DNA of 64,000 nt from Dendrophyllia cribrosa (taxonomy: Eukaryota; Cnidaria; Anthozoa; Scleractinia; Dendrophylliidae), in assembly GCA_024195265.1 (NCBI GenBank), contig JAJLRJ010000009.1, forward strand, positions 1,502,501 through 1,566,500, given 5' to 3'. Positions 23,701-35,700 of the stretch are shown here, piece after piece (positions within the stretch are counted from its first letter, which is position 1; every line of letters begins with the position of its first letter). The notes under the pieces were generated by a model, which was not told where the DNA came from, ran no database searches, and saw nothing but the letters and a program-made list of their open reading frames with translations. A program made the position numbers and the translations under genes.

Positions 23701-26700
23701 ATGAAAGCAAGCAAATTGTATGGAGCTGTGAGAGGAGCTTGGGATGAAGTTGGAGAAAGTGCCCCACTCCTCTCACGGCTTTGTTCTCGGTTTTTGTTTG
23801 TTGCTTGCTTTCGGAAAAGCCTGGCCATGCAGGCTATTAGTTTAGACAATGAACAATCTCTTTTGTTTGTAGCCTTGATTGTGTGCCTGTTGGAGTCAAA
23901 CTTAGGTAGGTACCTATTAATAACACTTTCCCTGGGGGTACTCTGTACATTGTTAAGTGATGATGTGTCGCTTGGACTCTGAAACCCAGACCCTATACCA
24001 GACCTTGTTTAGCTTCATTTTGCAACCCTATTCTAGATACAATCAAAGTATAGAGCAAGGCTGATACTAAGTAGAACATTTAACGAGACAACGACATAAT
24101 AGAGCCCAAACTGAAAGCCAAAATGCAACAGTGGACAGCTGTTTCGACCTGGTTGGGTCTCATCAGCAGGGTGTAGCAGCAAAAAGATAGAAAAACTAGC
24201 GCGAACGTACACCCGCAGCATTTTCGTTTGCAATCCTTTGCTTCTTATTTACCTATTCTAGACTAGACACCAAACATTCCTACCCTATCCTAGACTCGCA
24301 ATTTTTTTTTGTGCATGCTCTCATGTCATGATTGTTTCACTTAGTTGACCATTACTAAACGACCGCTCGCCCATACTGTACTTACTCAATTAAACTCTGC
24401 GGCGTTTATTAAATTTATAGCATTTCGGATGCGGCGATTACTCAAGGGTGGCGTTTATTCGAGGGCAGCATTTATTTCAAAATCATTGACAACAATTACA
24501 GTTCCAAAGTTTCGCTTTTTTGCTGAGATAGAAGAGTAATTGTTTTTTTTTCTTATAATCCTCGAATAAACACCACATTCTTCTGATAGGGTGCAGCGTT
24601 TATTCGAAGGCGGCATTTATTGGTAATTTTGCACCCATCTGTGGCACTTAAATCGAGGGCGGCGTTTATTTGAGGGTGGCGTTTAATCGAGTAAATATGG
24701 TATTTCAATGTCACCTACAGATGCAAATTGAATTATGTGTTACAGTACAATTTCAATAAAACAAAACTTTTGTCTCTTGCACCAAAACCTCCCAAGTTAG
24801 GAAACCAGACATTTCAATACCAGCAAAACCAACATTAAGGGGACACCTCCATCAAGGGGACACCTCCATCAAGGGGACACCTCCATCAGTGGGACACCTC
24901 CATCAAGGGGACACCTCCATCAAGGGGACACCTCCGTCAAGGGGACACCTCCATCAGTGGGACACCTTCATCAAGGGGACACCTCTTGCCACCGCTAAAT
25001 AAATGTACATACCTGTGAAACTCTTGCATTGCAGTCACACGAACTGATGTAAGCCATTTAAAAACAGTAACATACTAAAAGAACAGAAGAGGCACATATT
25101 TTATGTACATTGCATGTAGTAATTTTCCAAAATGCAAAGTGTCCTTAGGTGCATTATTACAGGAAAGTTGATATGGGTTAGAATTGCCTTGCAAGTTTAA
25201 ATTTTAACAATTTCGTGTGACTGGTTTCAAGAAAAGTTAAAAAAAAAAAACTTTGATGTTCTGTGTTTAAAAAAAAAGCTTATTACAATTGAAATGACTA
25301 GTTACGTACATGTAGCTGTACTGTTCAGACTTACACTTTGCTTTTGTTTAGGTTATGTACAATGAAAATAAAAAAAAAAACAATGAAAATAAAAAAAAAA
25401 GAAAACCAATAAAACTGAACCTATTTTGTTAGAAATTTTCTTGATATCATTTACCGTCCACTTATGGAAGGTTATTTTAGACCCTGTGGACCCCGAATAG
25501 GTGTCTGTGTCGGCTTATGGGAGGTGTCCGCTTACGGGAGGTTAAAAATGTGGTATTGAAGAGGATAAATCACCGAGACTGCAGTTTGGTGCCCGCTTAC
25601 GGGAGGTGTCCATTAGTGGAGGTTTGACTGTATATGTATGCTTTGAATGCATACATGTGGGGAGATAATAGATTGGGGCCTTTATCTTGGGTTATACTGC
25701 AATTTTTCAGGGATGGTTTGTATGGAAGCTGTTTTTTTAAGGAGATTATGTCGGACAGTCCAGCCATTTACTCTGCTCGCCCTGGGTCAAGATTATGGGA
25801 GGTGAGTTTAGCTTGCTCAGAAAAATGTTGTTTCCTTCAAAGTAAAAAATGATAATGCTTGCACTTATCAGACATCAATGCATGATCACTGGTTTCCCCA
25901 TTTTTCTGTTCCCGAGTTTGTTTTGGTGTGTATGTTGCAACCATAGACAACACACCTTAGAACCACACTTCCTCCCTGAGGTACAACAATACATACTCAG
26001 GAACCGAGAAACGGTGCAACTGGCCATCCTGTAATGACATCACACCCAACTATTCCCAGTCTCCCTTCTTGTGCAGTATTGTAACCCATCAGAAGTGAAA
26101 GTTCTTGCTTTTAGATTACTAAAACACAGGGAAGAAAAATCAATACCATTTGTTATTTTTAGATTTTCTTATCAAAACATGATGTAGATTTGATCAAGTA
26201 AATAAAAAACTGTCATACACACTTTAATTATGATGTGTGATGATCCAGGAGGGCTGCACCCTTGTTTGGGGACAAGGCAGGCATTATTATGTTGTGATCT
26301 CTGTTTACAGGCGAGTATAGATGGTCAAGTCATGTCGACTCAACAGTACAAGAAGCTGTTAGAAACTCCACCAGTCTCAATACTGGGATGTGGGTAAGTT
26401 AGAAATAAGCTGTTTATTCATAACCCTTTCACTCCCAGAGTCAATTATGGAGACATGTAGTGTAGTTTTACAAAATGTAACTTTTGAGTCTGCGGACAAA
26501 ACCATATATGGAGTGACCATTCAAATAAAACCTCATCGGCAGTACTTTTGCAATGGTACCATTTGTTTCCGGCAAAATTTAGATTTGTGTCCTTGAAAGT
26601 TCTTTTTGTGGTTTGGAAAAGTGTAAACTATAAACGAGGTGTTAAATCATGATTTCTGTTAATGAGCAAAGCAAGTAATTATGTAGTGATATTCCAGTAA

Positions 26701-29700
26701 GTCAATACCATATACATGTATATTGTATCCTTTAACAGGCGCAGTGCTGTCAAGCCAGTGCAAGAGGGAGATTTTTTACCACAGTCTGTCAATTTTGCAA
26801 AGTTATTGATTGTCAGGTATTTTGGTTTAAAGCTTTGCTTTTTCTTATACCTTGCAAACGATAATAATTGATTTCCAATAATGTTGGAGTATGTAACGTT
26901 ACAATAAGAAATTAAAAATATATTGAAGCTACCATATCTATATGATCTGTCAGTACTGAGAATGCCATAGACTTCTGTATTTCTCTTTATTAAATTAAAG
27001 GTGCAAAATGTCATGGGGATTTTGATGTTTTGGGGTGAAAACTGTCCCAGATAAAAACTACTGTAAATAGGAAATGCAATAGAACACTGAGAAGAACAGA
27101 TAACAAGTGAACTTTCAAAGAGATTTACATCCTAAACAACTACATCGTGAGACAAACAATGATACACTTTATTATATATTGTGATGAACAATAACCAACT
27201 TTTCATGACACAACTATGGTCTCTTTTCTAAGTTGTTGATCCAGAAATTTATAATAGAGAGTTTAGGTACAAACAATTGGTGAAATTTGGCTGGGAGCAC
27301 CCAGCAACTGATGTCCGCCTTAGAGCAGTGTCCGCCTTACAAGGGTGTCCGCCTTACAGGGGTGTCAACGTTAAGAGAGTTGACTGTATTTCTGTTGCAT
27401 CTATGTTTACAGAGAACGATTCCTAGTGACATGGCATGGATCATCATTGTACATTATGGATCCAATATTGGGACAGTTGGTGGCCTGGTATAGCTTAGAC
27501 ACAGGTAACAATAAATCAATGGGTTTAAAGTTCAGAAACTACCTTCTGCATGATTATTTTGTCAGTTGACAGAAGTGTTTGCTGGAGGTGCATTGGTGTA
27601 GTGGTTAGAGCTTTGTACTTCCAACCTTAGAGTCAGTGGTTCAAGGTGATGGTCTCTGCCACCGTGTTGTTTCCTTATACAAGCAAATTTGCTCCACATT
27701 GTCCCTCTCCACCCAGGTGTATAAATGGGTACCGGCAACAAAATGCTGGGGGATAACCCTGCAATATAAACCAGCATCACATTCAGGGGGAGGGGAGGGG
27801 GGGGAGGGGGGGGGGGGGGGGGAGGGGTAGCAATACCCCTAGTTGCTTCATGCTAGAGAAACCGAGTTATACTCTGGTCATGTGGGCCACCTGTGGGCAT
27901 CTGCAACTTTTGGCTTTTTTATCTTTTAAGTAATGATCCACTAGGAGGATAGTGCTGAACGGCAATGCACGATGGAATGTCAACTTTATTCATTGTTACA
28001 ACTAGTGATCTCATTGGCCTAAACTCAAAAACCGCTATTGTCTTCGGCTATTCTGATTTGGTAAGCACGAACATTTCCTAAAATAGATTTGACGCAAATG
28101 GATTTTCTGTATTTTTATATTGAAATATAATTATAAACCATCAGCTCCTCCTCTATTCTTGAAATCAAAGATATTCTATGTGGGAAAGAGCCAGTGCTGC
28201 AGAACAATGAAGTTCACTATAGTTCTTATGTGAAGCATTACTTAAACTATCAGAATACTCTCAGCAGGGTACTTTTCTAAGTTGTTTTTATTGCTAGCTG
28301 CTTGGTCCTTCCCAAGATCTCTTACATGTGTAACTTTCAGGCCCTTACTTGTTGCAGTATAAAGATGTGGTAGTCGACTGGTTGGAGCATTGGACTTTTG
28401 AACTGAAAACTTTGGCATAGTAAAAAAGTTTTGTTGTGTGCAGAATGTTTGCCAACAAAGACTCAATTTTCATTGATTTTGAAAACTAAACAGTAATAAA
28501 TCCTTAGTTAGGGAAAAACACTGTGCTGGTTTGTGGACTAAAAACTTCATTGCCACTTTAAAGAAAGTGAATTTTGAAAATAGCTCTCAGGCCCAAACAA
28601 TCTTCCAGGAGTTAAAAGGAGGGATGGGGTGGTAGCGTTAGAGTTACAATGGTTCACAATGAAATTTGTTTTGGCTCTTTGGGTCTTATTTTCTTTGCAA
28701 AAAAAGATGGAGGCAAGGCCCTGCAGGTCCTCCCCTATAATCAGCATTGAACTAGCATCTCTTTCACGGAGGGGGGGGGGGGGGGGGGGGGGTCAATAGT
28801 TCTTCCATTTATGCTTCCTTATGATTTATTTTTTTTCTAACATTATGATATTATTTACCATGCAAATTGTGTCTTTTAGAGGTGCTGGATATCTGCTGTG
28901 TTGGTGCTGAGTTTTATGTGTACGATGCTGAAGGTTGTGTCAAATGGTTTGGTCTTCTCTCCATCAAGGAATGTGTGTCAAAACTGTATGAAATGGAAGA
29001 GATTAAGCAATGTCTAATGGTGAGCATTTTGGCTGGTAATGATACTTTTAATATTGTCATTAATAATCTGTTCGACTGAAAAAGAGAAAATTGGGTCATA
29101 CACAAGTGGTCGCCTAAAGAATCTATGTCATGGGGATTTTTATGTTTTGCGATCAAAGCTATGAGCTATAATTAAAACTAACTTCGCCCGTCTCTACCTT
29201 TTTGCATGCTGAAATGTTCCTAGAACACAAGAAGTATTCAGCAAGATATCAAGTAAATTATCTAAAGGAGACCAAAACCTCAGTCTTTAGCAATTTTTCC
29301 AAGATACAGTACAACAAATTAATGAACTTGAAACAATTGGCCCAATTTTTTCAATTTGATTCCCCCCCTCCCCTCCCCCTCTCCCTTAATGCCACTGCCA
29401 TCCTGGCCATCCAATGCTTCAGACTGTAGCACATATTTATAGTTTCAGTGAAATGGAAGAGTAATTTTTAGCAAAACATGGCCATTTTTTGGCCATCCCT
29501 TGATGCAAAATGTATTTTGGCTATTCAGAGTACTACTAAATAGGTGATGACTATAGCTGAGTTACAAGCGATTTTTAAGATGGACACTCTTGTAAGGCAC
29601 CTCTAGATTGGCTTATTCTGGCCGAATTTCAACTGTTCTTTTGTAATTAAACTTTCTAAAAGGTGGAAAGCTCTCTCAGAAGGACAGCTAATTAAGAACT

Positions 29701-32700
29701 GGTCCCAAAAGTGTCTGGCTTAGAGTTCACTGTTTTAAGTTCTTGACTGTTTTCAACTCTGACTATAGCTGCTGCTAGACTGCAAACATTACATCATTCC
29801 TGGATCGGCAAGAGATGTGGTTCCTGTTTCTTTGGTTACAAATCTTAGGGAGGGTTTATGTGAAGAAAACAATGAAGGCGACCAGGTTTGTATAGAAATT
29901 GAACACAGTTAAACTTCGGCTATTTAACAATCCCTAGAGATTCATTACAATTCTTAAGGGTGCTAAAACACAATGTTCATAGATCTGGCAAAAAATGAAT
30001 AAAAGTAATCAATCATGTAGCAGCACAAGCAAGTACTGCTCAGTAGCTTTCATTTGAATGATCACACTTAAGGATTTCATCCACAGAATCAAAAGTTAGG
30101 ACCACCTTGTACAGCATCATAAACAGTACCACAGGAAAGTACTGCTCAATAGCTTTCATTTGAATGATCACACTTACAGTCAAACCGGATGTTCTTTTAC
30201 GGGCAACTTTGCAAACTTCCGCCGCAATATTGGTATTTTGATTGACAGTTTGCTTCAAGCAAGTTGGAAGTTACGTGAGCAAGTTGCAACTTTCACGAGC
30301 AAGTTCCTATTTCAAACTTGTTGTCAGTTGCAAATTGCGAATTTTGTGAAAACACGTCCTTCTTCGGTTATGGCTTACGTACATCATCGCAATAATACCA
30401 CCTCGGTTGAGAAAAGAGAGAAAATAATGGTCGTCTGGTGTAAAACAAGAACAATTCGCACGCATTAATTGTTGGATTATCAAGGCAACTGTATCCGGTA
30501 TTGTAAACAGATTTTTACAACACGAGACGTATTTTCCCGGTAAACCTGGCTGGAAGGAGCGAACAGTTTCTACTCCTGATATCGTAGAGTTTGTGGAATA
30601 CTGCAAGGTAACCAAACCAAGTACTTTCAATTCAGAAATCCGGCAACTGACAGCAAGTTTGAAATAGGAACTTGCTCGCGAAAGTTGCAACCTGCTCGCA
30701 CAACTTCCAACTTGCTCGAAGCAAACTGTCAATCAAAATACCAATGTTGCGGCGGAAGTTTGCAAAGTTGCCCGCAAAAGAACATCCAGTTTCATTCACA
30801 GACTCAAAATTTTGAACAACTTTGTACAGCATCATAAACAGTACCACAGGAAAGTACTGCTCAATAGCTTTTGTTTGAATGGTCACTCACCTAAAAGTAA
30901 ACTGTTAGAACAAAATTTACATGAGTTCATGTTTGACTCTGGCTGTGTAAGGATTTATTTAAAGTGTATATGACAGTGATTTTTTTATTCGCTTGATCGA
31001 ATCTACATGATGTTCTGATAAGAAAATGGAAAAAATTTTTTGATATCGATTTTTCTTCTCTGCGTTGTAGCCGTCTAAAAACGTGACATTTCACTTCCGG
31101 TGTGTTACAAAGTGCGCAAGAAGAAAGACTGGAAATAGTCCGCTGTGACGTCAATACAGGAATGCTGGTGTCGAGGTATCTCAGTTCCTCACATTTTTTG
31201 ATGCGCCCTGAAGAAGACACATGGTTCTATTAAGGTGTGTTGTCTATGGTTGTAGCAACACGCACCAAAACACGGAGGAACTGAGAAATCGCGACACCGG
31301 CATTCTTGTATTGACGTCACAGCGGACTATTTCCAGTCTTTCTTCTTGCGCAGTTTTGTAACACACCGGAAGTGAAATTTCACGCTTTTAGACGGCCAAA
31401 ACGCGGAGAAGGAAAATCGATATCGAAATTTTTTTTTCCATTTTCTTATCAGAACATCATGTACATTCGATCAAGCAAATAAAAAAATCACTGTCATATA
31501 TACTTTTAATAATAGTTTTGCTTTCATTCACTGACAGGATGTTATTCTTGGTCTGGAAGAACTTGAGTATGATATGGAACCGCCAACAGAAATGAGTGAC
31601 CACCCACCAAGTTCTCTTACTAACATCAGCATGTCTGACAGTCCTGATACTCTCAGTGTTTGTAGTGATGCCTTCACTGATGAATTAGATATCACTGTGT
31701 CATCGCCAGACACAAGAGAAGTAGATGACAATGACCAAGTTGGTCTGCAGAAGAAGCTTAAAAAGCAGTGGGGTGGTGATATTTCGTTTGAGGGCATGCT
31801 GATGACCGCAGCTGCAGCAGCTAAGAAATTTAAAGCAGAACGACAAAAGGGAATCAAGCTGAAACGATCTCAATCTGCTGACAATACCCAAGTCAAAGAC
31901 AAAGATGTGGGGGCTGAGAGCACCTTAGATCAACATCATGAGATTGCTGGTCCTCAGAGAAAGCTTAGTTCTGATTTAGACGTAGTTCAGCATGGTGAAG
32001 GAGTGGATGTCCAAGAACCTCTCCTTGAAGAGCAAAGTCCACTCTTGTCAAAAAAAATTCATGAACAAAGTCCATATCATTCTGATGACAGCGAATCAAG
32101 ACAGTCTGGGAATGAAGGTGGAGCTGTTGAAGAGGAGGCTTTAGAAAAGTGAGTATTAATAATGAAAAATGTGTTGGTGTCATGTTCACCCTTTCACTCC
32201 CAGACTCAATTATGGAGACATGTAATACAGTTCTAACTTTTGAGTCTGTGGATGAAATCCAATGGTGTGACCATTCAAATGAAACCTTTTCAGCAGTACT
32301 TTTGCATGGTACCATTTGATTTTCAATATTTTTTAACTTTAAATCTGGGATTTTTCTTGAAGTTTGATCTTGAGCACTCTTAGGAGTTACAGGGTTAAAG
32401 TTTGCACTAACAAAAGCAGATCAACATTTCTTTATCGAGCAAATTAATAGCAAAAAATCTATTGTTATTTTGCAAAATATCAATTAGCAAACAGTCAAAC
32501 AAGGTCTGAAGAGCTGAACATGTTTATGGTCTCTAACATTCCATCTTATTCACTCCAGTCAGTCTAGATCCACACTGGTCTTTCAAGTGTTTCTTGCATT
32601 TTTCCACTGTTTGATGCCAAAAGAAAACATGCATTATTTTGTTACAAGACGAAGAAAACCACTGACACAGAATAAGACATGTTCTGTTTTTATCATCTTT

Positions 32701-35700
32701 TCCTCTCTTGCATCTTTACATTTAGCTAGCTGTGTTTTTCTTTTTACATATATTATGTTTACCTGTTGTACTATTCCTGTTTTCAGAAAGGAGAAGTTGA
32801 GTTTGAAGGACAAAAGAAAAAAGAAGAAATCGAGAGTTGTAACTGTTGGTGAGTCAAGTCTTGTTTCTTTTTTTTTTGCTCCCTTGTTTGCTGTCCACTC
32901 GTTTTTTTTAGTGCGTTCTTCTGTCAAGAACATCAACAAAACCAAATATTATCAAATCCTTAAAGAACTTCGCGAAAGTGTTTAAGTTAAAGCCAATATA
33001 AATGTGATAACAGGGGAGCACTACACAAACATATTTTGTGAAGAAATCCTGTAACTTGGTCAAGAAGGTTGAAGAGAAATGGAGATTAAACCATCATCAA
33101 TGTTGGCAGTGATGCAGCAGGTCAATGCCTAATTTTTTTCCATTTATTGCTTTCAGATATTGACCCACCTGAGGTTAAACAAGGTGAATTTTACTTTACA
33201 TGCAGTTAATTTAATTTGTACAACTACATGGCATTGTATCGTTGATACCGGCAATTTGATCCTCTTGATATTTCTTGTTAAAAATAAGGATCCGACTAGA
33301 TTTATGCCATTTCTTGCTTAATTTAAGACAACAAAGCGGACTTTCAAGAGAAATAAACATTACAAATCAATCAATATTGTATGCATTCTTTTTGCTGTGA
33401 TGAAGTGTTGTCCGAACATTATTGCCTAATTTTTATATGCATAATTTTCCCACATTTGTGACAGCTTGTGGAAAACTTAAGTTTGTCAAGTTAACAGAAA
33501 CTTATGAAAATCCAAGTAGTTGTATTCTGTAATTAAGTATTCATAAAACTTTTCCATTTACCTCAAAATCTAAAACGGCTTTTCTTTTCATTCTTTCTGC
33601 AAAAGGTAGATCCCCATCATTTCATTCATTATCATTATCATTATCATTATCACCATTAATTTTTATTCATTTATTTATTTATTTTCAGAGTTGTTTCTGA
33701 GTTGTCCTACACCCCATGGGAGGAGTTCTTCTTTCCGTGCAACACGCTCTCAATCAGACGAAACAGAGGTAACACCTGTTTGATAGTGTGACGTGCCTTA
33801 CTGTGAGCACGCAACATACTTTTGTACTAGTTAACCAATCAGAGAGTGCAAATTCAATTGACTGACACGCCTCCTTGAAAAGTGGAGCACAATGGAATGT
33901 AATCGCTTCGTGTTTATCACTAGAGTGTAAAGATAATTACAAAATATAAAGATATTGCCTTACATGTATCCACAGTTACGAAAATGATCATAAGAATTAG
34001 ACATGGTGATATCATGGAAACTTGTAAAAGAGTTTGTTGGGTGCTCATGGTAAGGTGCATCTCACCCGTCACAACATATGATAATCTTTGTAGGTGGGGG
34101 AGGGAGGTGGGTCCTGTCTGAGTACAATAGTTTTGACCATTTCCCTTAATAGTAACCAGAGGAAAGGGCTTAAACAGGTTCTATGGCTCTTATCTTAATC
34201 TTTCTTGACCAATCTAGGTAAGAAGTAGACGTTCATCAGAACCTGTGAGCCCTGTACAAACAGAGCTACCTCCTGCCATTCCAGCCATGCTATCAAAAGC
34301 CAAGGGGCTGCTGAAAAAGAAACTGAAACCATCATCAGAAGAGCTTTCACCTTCACTTTCTCCATCACTGTCTCCTACTCCACCCGCTGAGGAGAGTGGA
34401 GTGGATGAGACAGAGGAAGAGACACAGAAGATGAAATGTCCAAAAGAAGTCGAGGAGCTGATTGAGTGTTCAGCAAAGACGAGGTACTGTGGAATCTCTA
34501 GACTGTTCACAGCCTCTCTATTTTCTCAGAGTCCGTCGAGTACGAGAACCGCCGGCGAGCGAAGCGAGCAGACTGGAACTGAGCGCGGAGCACAAGGGGG
34601 TGGGGGCGGGGAAGGAGAAAAATAGAGAGACTGTAGACATCTTTGGAAAAAAGTGAATTTCCCGTTTCTCCAACAACGGCAAATTTCCATTGGCTGAAAG
34701 GCGTCAAAACTGCCATCACCTTGACAACGGCGATTCATGAGCGAGTTTTGCGGTTGAAGTTGTTGTCATCACTTGACAGACACATTCAAATCTCGGACGT
34801 TACAAAAAAGTCTTGTGGATTACTGGTCACGCGTGACGGAGCATGGCTGTAAAGACGAACAGAAAGAGGCAATCGAGAGTTTGCTCGAGTCAAAGGATGT
34901 TGTCACGATTCTCCCAACTGGATTTGGGAAGAGTTTAGTTTATCAACTATTTGCAACGGCAAAGGAACTGCAAACGAAGGAGAACGTTGTTGTTTTGGTC
35001 GTATCGCTATTGAAAAGTACAGTGGAATCCCGATTTTTCAAACCTCCAAGGGAAACGGAAATTGGTTCGAAAAATCGGGAGTTCGAAAAATCGAAGGTGG
35101 TATTGACTGAAATAAAATCCAAGGGAAACGAGCTTTGGTTCGAATAATCGGGAGTTTCGAAAAATCGAGTATTCGAAAAATCGAGATTCCACTGTATTAC
35201 GAACAACCAGGTTGAAGAAATGAAAGAGCTGAGAATTTCTGCTGTTGTTTTGTCAATGGGCGACGTCGTTCTAGAATGTATATTGCTCAAGGCAAACATC
35301 AGTTAGTGTATGGGTCCGCGGAAGACTTTTTGGATCCCAAATTCCAAAATCTTCTCAAAAAGGATGATTCACCGCTACATAATTGTGTCTCACTGGTCGT
35401 AGTAGACGAGTGTCACACCGTGGAGATGTGGTGAAATTAAATTTCTTCAACGTATAGAAATGAGTATTCGGTATACGGAGATAATACGGTCGTTTCCAAA
35501 ATATCTGAAACTATCGCTTTAAGTTCTTATCTGTTTCATGCTGTTTCAACCCGAAGATACCTTTTTTTTGGAGTTGAAGAACGGGTTGAAGAAGTCATCT
35601 CAGACGACATACTTTAATACGCGACCTCGAGTATAATGTTTTGCAAAGTGATACTTGATACTTGTAGTCAATTAGACAAGCAGTTAACCTCTCGATTTCT

